In this document: positions 33,282 through 46,156 of the stretch, one piece after another
Position numbering within the stretch: the stretch's first letter is position 1
Layout of the letters: each line of letters starts with the position of its first letter
Made by a program: the position numbers and the translations under genes
Assembly: GCA_011316305.1 (NCBI GenBank)
Contig: SAUG01000077.1
Location: 310,001 to 374,000 of the forward strand
DNA from: Rusavskia elegans
Lineage: Eukaryota; Ascomycota; Lecanoromycetes; Teloschistales; Teloschistaceae
Length of the DNA stretch: 64,000 nucleotides
Direction: 5' to 3'
The notes under the pieces: generated by a model
What the model saw: only the letters and a program-made list of their open reading frames with translations
What the model was told of the DNA's origin: nothing
Databases searched by the model: none

Positions 33282-35222
33282 ATGTACAACGCAGGCTTGA
33301 AGGGCCGCAGCCGCCTCTCCAACATCGGTCCGGGTAACCGACCACAAAGCAAAGGGAACCAGGAGAAGAACCTATGGTCCTCATTACTGGACAGTGTCGC
33401 CAGCGGCAAGAAGCTTCCCGAAAAGAACTTGCTGGTCCTGGGTCAGTCTACGGCGGCCAATGGAAGCAATGGCGGCTGAGTATTGATAGGAGGAAATCCG
33501 GAGCTGCAGAGAGAATTCCTGGAAACGCTGGAATCAGAAACTTCGAGAAGACCTCAGGATAGAAGGAGAAAGAAGCCACCAATCGCGAATGAGTGCGCCT
33601 TGGGTTACACGTACCAGGACGTGTTGGACGCTGACCATGATGGTAATACTGGAGAAGCAGTCACTATGTCCTAGGCTTACAGATCTCAGACATTCTGGCT
33701 CGTCTATCCATTTACCTTCTCTCCGAATCCTCACATGTGTACTCGGCCCTCGTCAAGCCCCTACTCACCTCGAAGACTATCAGCGAGACCCTTGTGGTCA
33801 TCCTCCTCGACTGGGCAGATCCGTGGTCTTGGGCTCGGCAAGTGCGAGATTGGGTGAGATTTCTGAAAGGGGTCATTGTGACTATGGACGATGAGTGTAA
33901 AGTCACTGCGGAAGAAACTATGCAGGAATGGCAGCAACGTAAACGAGGTGCAGCATATGAAGGAGGAACAGCGACGAGTGACGCTGGAGTTCATATCCCT
34001 CTGGGGCAGGGTGAGTGGGATGAACCCTTGGGCTTACCGTTGTGTGTCGCTTGTCATGGAGTATGTTCTCCGGGACCATCTCAGAGGTTACTACTGACTT
34101 TATTTCTCGCAGACAGAAAAGATCGAAGCACTTGAGAAGGACCACGGCTGGCGAGAAGAGGAGTTTGATTTCTCTCTACAATATTTGCGGACTGTCCTCC
34201 TGAAACGTACGTCCCCGAATAAATCTAGGTTGAACTGCTGACAGGTATTAGACGGCTCTTCTCTAATTTACACCTCACTCTCCGTTCCCAATTCTTTACC
34301 CACTCTCATCCACTCATCCCTTGGCATCCAATCTTTATTGATGCGTCAAACTGTCAAACACAACGTCATTGACCGCGACAAAATCCTTGTTCCTCCCAAT
34401 TGGGATTCATGGGGCAAGATCCGTGTTCTTCGCGAGGGTTTCGATGTCGAAGGCATCAGCAGCGGTTGGAGCATCGACATCCAGCTTCCTCCAAAAGCTC
34501 CAACTTACCAACCCTCAGACACTGACTCCTCAGGGGCCTCGACCTCCGCAACAACACCCAATCACCCTTTCGACCGCCCACCCTCCCCCAACGTCCCCGG
34601 CTCCATCCTCCCAACCTACGAACAAACAATCCCAAACCCTTACAAAGACCGTCCCTCAACCTTCCCTCCCATCGGCGAAGTCCCCCTCGAAACCACCGTG
34701 CCTTCGATGCAAGAATTCCTCAAATCCGCCCAGGAAGAAATGGCCCGTCTCGCGGAAGCCGAAGAAAAAGCAGCATCCTCCTCCACTGCCCCCCAACAAC
34801 CATCCACAACCACCAACACCTCAACCCCCGAATTCTCAACACCCACCCGCCCCTCCTCCTCCTCCACCACCACCACCACCACCACGACCGCCGAAGGAAC
34901 CAAAGTAAACGACCACATCGGCCCCGTCCAATTCAACATGGGCGGCATCCAAGTCGACGCCGACGAAATGGTCAAACACCTCAAGGAAAAAAGCGACAAG
35001 GAGAAAAAGGGCTACGGACCCGGCACGCCCGAGGGGACTAAGAAGCAGAATGAAGAGTTGGCGCTGTTTTTCGCGACGCTGATGGAGAAGGGGAGGGGGA
35101 AGGGGAGTCCGAGGGTTGGGAGCGGGAGTGGGAGTGCGAGGAGGGATGGGGCGTCTGGTGAGGAGAGGGTGGGGACGCCGAAGCGGGGGGGATCGGGTGG
35201 AGCGGATGGAGGGGGAAGTTGA
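33282..35222 (+). CDS. Cytoplasmic dynein light intermediate chain
   Basis: Subunit of cytoplasmic dynein that links the heavy chain to cargo adaptors. Five exons (33282-33441, 33490-33642, 33690-34060, 34113-34206, 34252-35222) with introns of only 45-52 bp give 582 aa. The GTPase-like domain is clear: NLWSSLLDSVASGKKLPEKNLLVL in two parts of the first exon, then GGNPELQREFLETL in place of a P-loop, ALGYTYQDVLDADHD, VVILLDWADPWSW and ALEKDHGWREEEFDF. VIDRDKILVPPNWDSWGKI precedes a Pro/Ser/Thr-rich adaptor-binding C-terminus with a run of Thr and a Gly/Ser end. The lost Gly-Lys-Ser of the P-loop is usual for fungal members. The stop lies 227 bp before the poly-C tract. Confidence 0.92.
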
Positions 35223-35846
<624 letters not shown>

Positions 35847-35864
35847 TTTCCCCTCCGTACTCCA

Positions 35865-37761
35865 CTAAAACCCCTGCGCCCCCCTCCAACTCTCTTCCCA
35901 GCCCGGAAAAAACGGCGCCTCAGCCAACGTACTGACTTCCCAGTCCCTAGGCACCATTCCCTTATCTTCCTGTTCTTTTTTCCAAGATTTTAGAGCCGGT
36001 AGGACGACGTGTTCGACGTGCCAGGTATTTTTGTAGGCCATGATGTTTGGTTTGCCGTGTTGGAGGATGGTGGTTAGGAGGGCGGGGATGTAGGGTTCGC
36101 TGTGGGGGTGATAGAAGTAAGTTGATCTGAGGGTGAGAGAGAGAGAGGGGAGGGTGAGAGAGAGAGAGGGGAGGGTGAGAGAGAGAGAGAGGGGAAGGTG
36201 AGAGAGAGAGGGGAGTGTGAGGGGTTGAGAGAGGAAAGGAGATATATGGAAAACTCAAGTTGTGGGAACGAGGGAGGCTAAGGACATGGCATGGGAAAAG
36301 AACTCACTGTCTGAAATCCTCCACGGGAGTGAACAGGGCCTTGAAATTGAAGATGATCGCACCGCTAAGCGGTAAGCGGCGAAGCGTTTGCCAATCGACG
36401 CGGAGGTGGATACGGGAGAGAGGGAGTACTTCTTCGGGGAGTTGGACCTCGCGGTATTTTTCGTGGGGATCGCCGGGGGGCATGAAGAGAGGGGTGTCGA
36501 CTTCGAGGCCCCAGGAGCCGCGCTGGATGGGGCGGGCGGTGGGAAGTTTGGAGAAGTAGCTGGAGGTGTGGTGTTAGTGGAGTGGTGATGAGGTGGGAGG
36601 CTGTTGTGAGGGATAGTGAGGGTATCGTAAGCTGTACTGAAAGGGGAGCAGATCGAAGTGCAACAACATGACTCTGAAAGCGAAAAATGGTGCTGCGCAA
36701 GATGATGGACGTCAAATTAAAGGGTAAGCATACCGATCCATGGAAAATTCCATCTTCTCCTTGTAGTCCGGAATGGGACTGTGTATCTCCTTTAATTGCA
36801 TCCCCAGCTTCGACTTCACACTCCAACCGAGGCTCGAACACAGTATGCCAGCTCGGAAGTAGTAATATCCATCGTCCGGGTTACGGATCATGACCGCAAA
36901 GTCCTCGGGTACGTTCTCCAATAGCACATGCAGAGGATGCATATCCCTGACGGTCGTTTGATTATGCAAGATCCCGTTATGGAAAACGTAACCCATTTCT
37001 TCGGAATTCGAGAGCGAGAAGTACTGCGGATATCGCGCACACAGGAACTGAAGAGCCATCTCCATGACCTCCTTGCAGCCTAATTCACTACCAGGCAGGT
37101 AGTCGAGGACCATAGTTCCGTTCTTGCCGAACAGTTCTTTGCGCTCCTTGATCTTCTCGACGTAGGTTTTCTCAAGTTCCAGCCACCAGTCAGTTTGCAA
37201 CCTATTCAACGACATGGTTTGATGATAGCCCCATCGCAACGGACGATATGGCCGAGGCAAAGCCATCTCAATCTTGAATTCCTGGTATGGTTCCGGTAGA
37301 GGAACGCCACTAAGCTCGGCATAATCGGTGAAGTCGCCCAGAGAAGCAACTTCGGATAGAGAAATGCCCATGGGTGTGTAAGTTGTTGCAGGTGATTTAC
37401 AGGTACGGTAGTCGGCCGTGAAAGGAATGAGGCCCTCCTTGACGAGGAATTCGGGAATTTCGCTCACGGCATCGAGGCATTCGTCCTTGCGTGCGATTGT
37501 CAATGACTCCCGTCGCCAAGGAGGGAATATGTCCTTGTAGTCGGCTGGTGGAGGAGCGTTGATGGGAGCCTTTCTGTCGGGGGATACGGAGCGGGGTGGG
37601 GTTATAGATGAAGAGGTGGGCCGGTGTGGTGAAGTGAATGAAGTCCATGATGATAGCTTGTTATATACGACCTTTTGCTGAGACTTGGAGACCAGGAGGA
37701 ATGATAGGATACTGAGGAGGAGGCCAATGGCCGTGGCCAGGGCGTAGTGTTCGCAAAGCAT
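35865..37761 (-). CDS. HRQ/DUF3445 family protein (heme-dependent N-demethylase-like)
   Basis: Three exons (37761-36734, 36559-36308, 36099-35865) give 504 aa; the introns are long (174 and 208 bp) but restore the family sequence at both joints. An N-terminal hydrophobic anchor (ALATAIGLLLSILSFLLVS) is followed by a variable Ser/Pro linker, then the DUF3445 domain: DYKDIFPPWRRESLTIA, MGISLSEVASLGDFTDYAEL, RPYRPLRWGYHQTMSL, AGILCSSLGWSVKSK, IHSPIPDYKEKMEFSMDR, PIQRGSWGLEVDTPLF, LRVDWQTLRRLPLSGAI and YKNTWHVEHVVLPAL. Bacterial relatives are alpha subunits of heme-dependent oxidative N-demethylases, so a redox role at a membrane is inferred; the fungal substrate is unknown. The stop is only 19 bp from the poly-C tract, so the 3' UTR must contain that tract. 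Confidence 0.87.
36128..36216. repeat. GA-rich minisatellite inside an intron
   Basis: Four tandem units of roughly 22-24 bp built on GGGTGAGAGAGAGAGAGGGGA lie within the second intron of the HRQ/DUF3445 gene. On the coding strand they form a CT-rich tract ending ~15 bp before the branch-point area. Confidence 0.75.
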
Positions 37762-39187
37762 GCTTGCGTTTTGTGATATGAGAGCCAGGGTCTAAGATCT
37801 TTGAGAGTGACACCAAGAGCTATGAATTTGTGGGTGTAAGGTAGAGCGAGGTCAGGTGTCGGTGATGATTAATTGGGGAGTTGATAGAGTCATGAATATG
37901 GATCCAACATCAGTAGGTCAATTGCTGATATTGGTCAAGTGATCAGGAAAGGCCAACGGCACCAGTGCGGGATCAGCATCCGGGGAGAAGAGAAGCGCCA
38001 GAAGGCGGTGGAAAACAATACACGAATACCAGACAGTAATTAATACTAGAGTCAGGTAGGTGGAGAGGTATCAGAGAATAAACAATAACAGGTGAATGCT
38101 CTTTGCTTTTGATGGAGGAGAAGGATTGTCAGTCTCAGATAACACAAACAGCCACCCTACCAGCACAGCAAAGTACAGACAACCAGCGCCAGGAAGGATT
38201 ATTGACTGATGGCGATGCGGTGATATATAATCAATGCCTTTGTGGTTAGGTCGGAGAGAGGAGAGTTGGCCAGCAGCCTCCGTTGATAGTCGCACAAGCA
38301 TCCAGTTCGTCTAACAACCTACACTCTTTTGCCTCAGTCTGAAAAGTGGGATTGCAGCCATCCTCGCACCAATCAGAAGATCGAGTCTCGAGGGACAGCG
38401 ATGGCCAGAGGTTGCAGCATCCATCGCTGCCCACGGCTGATGGCAGCCATCTCATTCAGGGAGCCGGATTCCTACGCCTATTCAAGTCAAAGGTGCAGCG
38501 ACATCGGTGCGCCTAACCGTGCTCGGTGAAGACTTCCACCCACCAATCCCCTCGACTCCTTCCCCACGCTGATATTATTATTGATATCGATATCGATATC
38601 GAATCGCAGGAGTGGTCACTTATATCACTGCTATCGATAACGATTTGTCTAGACGCTACTTACTGCCGTCATCGAACTCTTCACCCACATCTGGTGAGCC
38701 CTTCTTCGATATGTGACGGAATTATTGTACGTCGTAGCTGCGTGCTGTTCGCAAAGCTACCTAAACTGCTTGCTGAGTGCTGTGATTTTATGTCGAGATC
38801 CCACCGGATGTATGCCACTCGGGGAGAGACCCTGTCACGCTCAGAGAATCTCGAGAGCAATCGCCCAAAACGACATTTACAAAACAAAAGCCCTACCCCG
38901 TACTGAAGAAGAGTACCAGGCCATGCATGCTCAAACATAATTGTACACTGCAAAACGAGCCCCCGTGGTATCATGTTGTCACCCAACGCCCGGCCATCGC
39001 CTCGGTCGAGGTACGTGGCATGCAGAACAAAGGAAATTCTTGTGAGCCGTCCATTATAGTAATACCCCATCCAAGCCCCGTCCATGTGTCGAAAAGAAAC
39101 ACGGCACCCATGCTGCACAACCCCATCGGCCGGGCCACAGCCGTGCTGCAACACCGTATCCGCGACGTAGCAGTCTTGACGTTCTAT
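37762..39187. other. Intergenic region
   Basis: About 1.4 kb with no supportable gene. A palindromic (GATATC)3 run lies at 38583-38600. It holds the promoter of the HRQ/DUF3445 gene and the 3' end of the WSC gene. Confidence 0.4.
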
Positions 39188-40878
39188 CTATCCGTGCCTG
39201 TGTGGTCCATCGTCGGGATTCGCAACCTAAGAAGCACGCCAGTCAGCGGGGGAACAACCACCGTCATGCGGACAAGGCACACTGGTCACTTACACGTAAC
39301 ATCCTCCGCGAATAGTCCTGATCGTCACGGAAACTCTGGATGCTGACATGGCTTCCGTTGTCTTGTAACGGGTTCCACAGCGCCGCTGGTTCCAACCGTT
39401 GGTCAACCACGCGGGGGTAGCTGGTGCGACGATACTCGATGGGCGTGTCCGTCGGGCTCTTCTCCATGCTGTTGCCAGGTCCCCAGCCGCTCGTCTGGAT
39501 CTTCGGCACCGATTTGCGATGGTTGGACCGCCGCGTCCCACCCAACAGCCCTATCGTGCTCATTTTACTCTGTCGCCGTTGAGGCGTCTCGCCGCCGCCC
39601 GTCGACGCCATGGTCTCCGCCTCGACATTGCGCTTGCGCCAAATGAAGAACCAGATGAGCGCTGCTGCTAGCAGGCAAATGATCACAGCAATCCCGACGA
39701 ACAACCCGGCCACTTTTCCCGGATGAGACATGAACCCGCCGTCGCGAGAGGGCTGAGCAACTACTGCCCCGTTTGGAGGGATTGTTGGCGTGATGGTGAT
39801 TGTCTTGACTTGACCGGTAACAGTCATGACCGACGTTACTGGCGTAGGTGTCCATGTGGACTTTGGAGATGATTCCTCGGATGAAGACGAAGTCGGTACT
39901 GAAGTGGTAGATATCGAAGAAGTGGTGGGAGCGGGAGGCGGCGCGGATGACGTTGTTTCAATGACAGATATAGGGATATAACTTGTGGATGGCCGTACTG
40001 GTGTTGCGGTCGTGGTCGTTTCAGTGGTCGTGTCAAGTATCGTAGATGGCGCCTGGACGGCGGGCGTCAGCAATCGTCTCAACGTTATGATATGGGAACG
40101 ATGGCATGGGCACAAGCGTACTATGGAGACTAAAGAAACTTCCACAGAAGGCGAAGCCGTGACGGTTTGCTGAACCGTCACGGGTTTCGGCGTTGGTGGA
40201 GTCTGTACAGAAGGCGTTAAAATCGTGAACATGGAAGAGTAAGAAGCCGTAATGGACAATTGGTTGATAGAAGATGAAATTCTGAAGGAAACCTTGGTGG
40301 GGAGCTGCTCCCCAGCAATCACGGACGTAGAAGGGGACGGCCTGACGGGAGAAGAGAAAGTGGTAGACGTCAGTCGCGGTTGAGCAGGGCTACTAACCAC
40401 CTGTGAAATACTGGTCGACACCTCAGGCGGGCTGCTGGTGGACGACTGGCTTTGCGATGCTCCAAGAGTGCCAGCGGGGGCTTTGCCGATGGCGATATAA
40501 CCAAAGAATTCGTCGGATCCACACTGCTCAAAAGGATAACCTGGGCATGGAGAGCTGCAGGAGCCCACGGAGGTTGTGTCGGCAGGTGCATAGTCGGAAC
40601 ACCAGCAGCTCTTGCCCTTGACGACAGCGAAAGCATATTGTGCCTTGCAGCTGTCAAAGCATCGGCCGGCAGACTGATAGTCGTAAGTCACTGGAACTCG
40701 ACTGTCAGCACTTAATCCTCGACGCGATAGCCATGTGCAGCTCACCAGCGTCGCTGTCTGCGCCAGTGTTGAAGGAAGAACACAGTGACTGGGAGACAGC
40801 ATTGGCTACTGGCAAATTGATGGCGAAGAGGATGAGGAGTATGGACCAGATCGAGGTGATTGAGCTTTTCGGAGCCAT
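39188..40878 (-). CDS. WSC-domain cell-wall stress sensor
   Basis: Type I plasma-membrane sensor of the cell-wall-integrity pathway (Wsc/Slg1 type). Four exons (40878-40746, 40690-40122, 40052-39294, 39226-39188) give 499 aa. A signal peptide (SILLILFAINLPVANA) leads to a WSC domain with conserved cysteines: QSLCSSFNTGAD, YQSAGRCFDSCKAQYAFAVV, GKSCWCSDYAPA, SCSSPCPGYPFEQCG. A long Ser/Thr-rich stalk, presumably O-mannosylated, a single TM helix (VAGLFVGIAVIICLLAAALIW) and a basic cytoplasmic tail follow. The tail ends DYSRRMLRVANPDDG only if the last intron is used; reading through gives a random end. The second intron is 69 bp, has no stop and is a multiple of three, so it could be retained. 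The first exon start at MAPKSS is chosen because the signal peptide begins there. Confidence 0.87.
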
Positions 40879-42299
40879 TGAAGCCGCTTTGCGCAAGTGC
40901 GACTTGCGTGGCCAGTGGAGCTCGGTGCCGGCGCTGTGTTGATGCAATATTTTGGATTGCTGGTGGTGGTGTTGGTAAGGTTGTGTGGTTGAGGTGGGCA
41001 TTACATGGTGGTTGTTGTTAACGCGAGTCGTGCTGTTCGATTCCGGCTGGACTGAGTATGCTGGCTGCATCTTCTTCCCATAGCACTGGGCTCTTGAACG
41101 ATGAACTAACGAAGACAAGGAAAGAATAATATCGACCCTCGTCGACCCCAACAGCCTCTACTCTTCCACCCAGAACCCTGATCCCTTCACTCCTGCTATT
41201 GGTCTTGACAAGGCATTCGTAGTGACAGCACTGGCTGTGCCCGCAGCAGCCGAAGGTGCTCCCTACGATCGATGGGAGGGAATGTAGTGACAGAGATTGA
41301 AGAAGCTTGGTGTGGTGACGAGACGGAAGATTGTGAGCATTCGAGGAAGAAGAGGGTTAGGACTTAGGAGATTGCAACAGCGGAACTCGGAGCTGCAGGG
41401 TTCCCGAAGAGGTTAGGGCAGATGCACGTCGATGTCTCATTTCGGAGCTCCTTCCCGAGCTCCACTTCGCAATTCAATCAAGATATATATTTGATGCCAG
41501 ACAGTTCCATTAGAGTGATTGCTACCTGCTCAGCAACCGCTCAATGGCTTTCAGACTTCCAAACCGGTTGTATTCCACACATATTGTGTCACAGACATCT
41601 TTCCAACCGCTCGAGCTGCCAATGCACCTTGTGTTTCAGAATGCGGATTGGCCCAGTAAACACAATAATGCTGTCATCGGTCGCCGTGCGGTCAACCCCT
41701 CATGCCTCGCGTTCATTCATTGGTTCTCATAAAAAACAACGGGTTAGGGCGTCTGTTGATACTTGATAGCGTTACAGTATTCATGCTTTCCTTTTAAACC
41801 TTCTGAACACCCTTAGCCTAAGGCTGCAGACGTGTGACAAATGTATCATTCAGATAGTTGGAAACCTTGGGACGAGGCTCGTGAGAACCAATTACGATGG
41901 ACGGCGCAGAGCAATCGGTACCTCGATATGCGGTTTCGTTTCATCGATTGCTTACCAGAGTTCATCTCTATGTACAATCAAGAGCTAAGGCGTATCTATT
42001 GAGTTTTGAGCTACTGGAAGGTACCTTGAGCTTAGCTACGACGCGCTAAAAATGGATCGTACTCCAAGGGCGCGAGTATTAGACGATATCGAAATTTCAA
42101 GAACATCGTATTGTGTGCTACTAAGGATCTACCCTATAAAATCTCGTAGAGGGGGAACGGGCGATGGCTTGACCAAATCCAAGCATTCCCAGTCCTGTGT
42201 AAATCATTTTTCCAACAAACTTCTGAGTAGTTCACCTGGACCAAACACAAAATACATGCGCTCCTACTCCACTACTCATCTTCACCCGCGAGAACAACC
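40879..42299. other. Intergenic divergent promoter region
   Basis: About 1.4 kb between the divergent WSC and cyclin genes. No gene is seen in it; frames are short and of random composition. Confidence 0.45.
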
Positions 42300-43255
42300 A
42301 TGATACCCGAGGTTGAAAGCCTGTCGTCATTGTCAAATCCGCTGGCCACCGTGGAGCAGTTGTCCAATTCCAGCTCCAGTCTCGATGGAGTTCCGCCCTC
42401 GTTGGAATCCTCCATCAGGTTTGCTGGTCTGCAGATCACACAGGCAGCGGGCATCCTTCTACGCATACCGCAAGAAACCATCGCACAGGCCATGGTGATG
42501 TTCACCCGCTTTTATATAGGTCCTGACGGAGGTAGTGTTCGGAACAACGGTGCCAAGGTCGGTCTGCAGGATCCATCCAACCTCCCTTTCAGATCTTCCT
42601 CTGACTCGCGCGGCCTTATGCATAGGACGTCTCGGCGGCTTCAATCTATATTGCCGCCAAACTCTCAGCAGATCCTCGCACGACTCGGTCTGTCTGCAAC
42701 GTCTACGCCTATCTCATGTCTGCTCCAACCCGTCAGGCATTCCCCGATCCTCCTCCACAAGATCCAGAATCATACTTCTTGTCAGAAGGGAGCTACCACT
42801 CCGCTCGAGCGCTGCTGCTCCAAACAGAGGCCATAATACTCCGCACCTTATCATTCGATACGAAGGTTGTAGTCCCTCATCACCTCGCATTGACATATCT
42901 CCAGACCCTCGGCGTACTTCCACCGGTTCCGTCTTCAACATCTCGTGCCCTGGCGTCTCGTACCCTAGGATATCTTAACCTTGCATTATTCTCTCCTCAA
43001 TTGCTCTATGTTACGCATCAACCCACGTCACTTGCGGTTGCCGCAATCTATCTTGCGGCCCGAGAAGTAGAGGTCAAGCTACCAAGTAGTGAATGGTGGG
43101 AGGTTTTCGATGTCGAGAGGGAGGATTTGGGTTTCTTAGTAGTTGCATTGCAAAGCTGTGAAGGCTGGATCAAGGCGGAGAAGGAAAGATGGCACCGAGG
43201 GAGCTGTCCTTTGACTGTCGATGAAGTCAATTTAGAAATCAAGGACATGGATTGA
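42300..43255 (+). CDS. Cyclin L/K-like protein
   Basis: Two exons (42300-42557 and 42626-43255, 68-bp intron with donor GTCGGT) give 295 aa. The first cyclin box is seen as RFAGLQITQAAGILLRIPQ, AMVMFTRFYIGPDGG and, after the joint, GAKDVSAASIYIAAKLSADP. The second fold holds YHSARALLLQTEAIILRTLS, VVPHHLALTYLQTLGVL and QPTSLAVAAIYLAAREVEVKL. The layout fits a transcription-type cyclin (L, K or T) that would pair with a Cdk acting on the RNA polymerase II tail, rather than a mitotic cyclin. The exact class is not certain. The end is short and acidic with no Arg/Ser domain. Confidence 0.8.
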
Positions 43256-43723
43256 GTCTCTCATCCATGACGAGGTCCCATTAATACCCAGAAATATGAC
43301 GTGGGAGACGTGCACAGTGGGTTCGTACGACTAATCATTGGATCCATCAACCCTCTTAACCAACATCATTCTACGCTCGGAGAACGTGAGGGCAAGAATA
43401 ACGATCAAGAATCCTGGTCAATTCTGTGAAGAATACTGCTAAGACCAGTGCACGGTCCGTGCACGTTGCATGACAGCGGCAAGAGCGGCTCGGGCGGGTA
43501 CCTACGTCATTGAAGGGTTCAGTTCCACTGGCCCGATCGCAGCTGCCTCGAATTATATTTTTGATGTAAATTCCCGGTCAACAGCTTTTCTCGATGTTCC
43601 ATCTACTTATTCCATCTACTTGTTCCATGAGCTCATCCAGTTGCAGTATACGAGCGATGCCAAATTTCACAGCATTCATCTCTTCTCGAATCGCTCGCGT
43701 GCCTCCTTTCTGACCACACCGTC
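43256..43723. other. Intergenic region
   Basis: Two same-direction genes bound it. No coding sequence is recognised. It should hold the promoter and leader of the gene at 43724. Confidence 0.4.
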
Positions 43724-44950
43724 ATGTCTGCAAAACCTCCCTCGGCTGTTGATAGCGAATTCAGCTTCGTGGCTCCAAACTCTCCTTCTGATACTGGCGT
43801 CGAATTCATTGGCACATACACAAGACATCCGTCCCCAAGCAGGTACACCACAGAATGTCCACAGGGGCTGTGCCAGATTGAGAACAACAACGGGTCTGCA
43901 GAGGTCTTGGAGAGTCATCATCGTCATTTTCTTGCTCATAAAACAGCTTGGGAGAAGGAGCGAAATGACATGCTGGGCAGGATTACGAACCTCGAAGAGC
44001 GGATCCGTCAATATACCTTTCCGAAAGGCTCGGACATTGCAATGCCAGACGTGCACAAAATAGCCTTGGCAAGACATGGAAACCCTCCAGCACCTATTCA
44101 AACCTCGTACCTAAGGGAGAGTGCTGGCAATCAGGCTAGGCTTGGGCAGGGCGCTCGAACAAACACCGTCCCGGAAACTCGCACTTCTCCAAAATCCATC
44201 GCCGGCCCCTTACCCAGCATTACAGAGAAGGTGCCCCCCAAATACGGGAAAAGCTTCGAAGAACTGTACCAAGAAGCCAAGCCCAGCTATCAATTTAGTA
44301 ACAGTTTCCGCAATCTAAAGCATCATGAGAGTACTCGCTCCAAGACGACTGCCAGCTCCCTTGGATCACGCTCTGCACAATCGCCGAGGTCGACTGCTCC
44401 GTCCTCGTCATCCCAAAAGTCACCCACAACGCCAGTTCAAGAGCCCGCTTGGGCACTGCAGTTGCCTCCGGCTTCAAAAGAGAATATGGTCAAGCATGCC
44501 GGACATACACCTATGGCTCGCACAGACTTTGGCCTGGATGGGACGTTCAGTGCAATTTGCAGTGATTTACCCACCTGTACAACACAGCTGGGCCAGGATG
44601 CCGATCTGCTTGAACCTCGAGCCTCGGCCAAACCACCTTCAGAGCGCTCGGACTCGTACTTCCCTTCAGGTCCGGCTGATAATGATCCGGAGTTACAGCA
44701 GCCCTTGACCCTTGAGAACGAAGATTCCGGCAACGATGAGTTCATGTCACAGCTGCAGTCGAAGCTTCAGGAGGCAGCCACAAATTCTACTCCTCCAGCA
44801 GCGGCGTCGGCGCCTGGTGGTTTGGACGGACAATTTGCAAGCGCGGAAGAGATGGGGTTGGAACAGCCAGAGGACGGACGGCCATTGAGGTTCAAGAGGA
44901 GCTTGAACTTTGGATCTCAACTCGGCGGGACCAATAACCCAGAGTGTTGA
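43724..44950 (+). CDS. Uncharacterised Ser/Pro-rich protein with coiled coil
   Basis: Single exon, 408 aa. I do not recognise the family. A short helical, charged segment (HHRHFLAHKTAWEKERNDM then LGRITNLEERIRQY) could form a coiled coil at about residues 65-95. Most of the rest is disordered and rich in Ser, Pro and Thr, with a conserved-looking island KYGKSFEELYQEAKPSYQF and another, HAGHTPMARTDFGLDGTFSA. The acidic segment NDEFMSQLQSKLQEA lies near the end, and the protein finishes RPLRFKRSLNFGSQLGG. Composition and codon use match neighbouring genes, and the frame is long and unbroken, so it is very probably real. Confidence 0.7.
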   Translation: MSAKPPSAVDSEFSFVAPNSPSDTGVEFIGTYTRHPSPSRYTTECPQGLCQIENNNGSAEVLESHHRHFLAHKTAWEKERNDMLGRITNLEERIRQYTFPKGSDIAMPDVHKIALARHGNPPAPIQTSYLRESAGNQARLGQGARTNTVPETRTSPKSIAGPLPSITEKVPPKYGKSFEELYQEAKPSYQFSNSFRNLKHHESTRSKTTASSLGSRSAQSPRSTAPSSSSQKSPTTPVQEPAWALQLPPASKENMVKHAGHTPMARTDFGLDGTFSAICSDLPTCTTQLGQDADLLEPRASAKPPSERSDSYFPSGPADNDPELQQPLTLENEDSGNDEFMSQLQSKLQEAATNSTPPAAASAPGGLDGQFASAEEMGLEQPEDGRPLRFKRSLNFGSQLGGTNNPEC

Positions 44951-46156
44951 AATGAGCGCATTGCATTGATCGATGGAGCATTTTAGCGAACATGGCCTGG
45001 TGTCGTAGGTATACCCCTTTGGAAGCATTTTTAGAATTACAGGAAGCAATAGCCATGGCATCGGATGATGTCGCGAAAGGGAAGCTGGGGCTTCATACTG
45101 GAGACACTCAGTATCAGGTAGCCTAGCAGGACTGGTATCTGCCAACAAAATTACGTCTGCATGCTAGACCAAAGGGATAGCTAGCAAACCATTCTTTTCA
45201 CACCATACTTGGGTCTTCATACTTCAGTCCCTCCATGTGATCATAGTCGGGTTTTGTCTTTTCTTTTCTGCCCCAGATTGGCATGGTTGGTCGTTCCTCT
45301 GAAGAGCCACAAAGTCATCTCACGGAGATACATACACCGAGTCGGCTTGAAGCAGCTTAACAATCCACGAAGTTTTATCACCCAGCACAATTTCAGAGAG
45401 TAAGTGCTGTCTCTTCGGCTTATTACATGATGCTTACATGTTTGATATGCCCCAGCCTCGAGCAGATATTTTCTTCAGGTGGAACTATCTGTCACCCTTT
45501 TTAATTGCCAACCTCGTCTCTTTAGGCCACTCGTCAAAGATTAATCGTCGTAGACCGACCACCCAGCAGCCACTAAGCCAGTCCCTAAGAGCCGAGTACC
45601 GTTCGATATCGGCGCTTATTCTCAGCCCCCACCTCAAAATCCGCTCCTATGTACGTGACAATTTGTCTCTGGATCGAAATCTCCTGAGCCCAAATCCTCC
45701 GGGCAGAGCAGCAGCTTGGAGGGACAACAGGGGCAGCTGGCTGTCGTGTAATGGGTTTTGAACCTCCTGAAAAGACAGCATTGCTTAAGACTTCGATGCC
45801 TTGGCATCCCTGAAGTATCTCTAGACGGTCTCGGGCGACGGTCTCCACAAACGCTTGCCCGATTCTAACCTTGTGATGATAACCTGGAGGTCTCCTGTTC
45901 CATATACGACCGTTTTCATGCTGATCTGGAAGCACGGCTGCCATGGATAATGTTGTATCATCTTCGCTACCTCCAGACTCTGGGGCGTCGTCATTTGTAT
46001 GGAGCTTGCAAGGCTGAAAAGTACAATATAAAATATCGAAGCGCAACTGTTAACGGTACGGCTCGAATCATACATCATCAAGGGTCGAACACGGCTGAGA
46101 GAGATAGGAGCCAGCGATAAGTCTTCACAATTAATGGTGAGATGTTGTTCTCCTTT
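44951..46156. other. Intergenic region
   Basis: About 1.2 kb without a recognisable gene; frames on both strands are short. Confidence 0.4.

Noticed and set aside
38583..38600. (GATATC)3 palindromic run as a regulatory site
   Set aside because: A simple-sequence repeat far from both neighbouring starts; no independent support.
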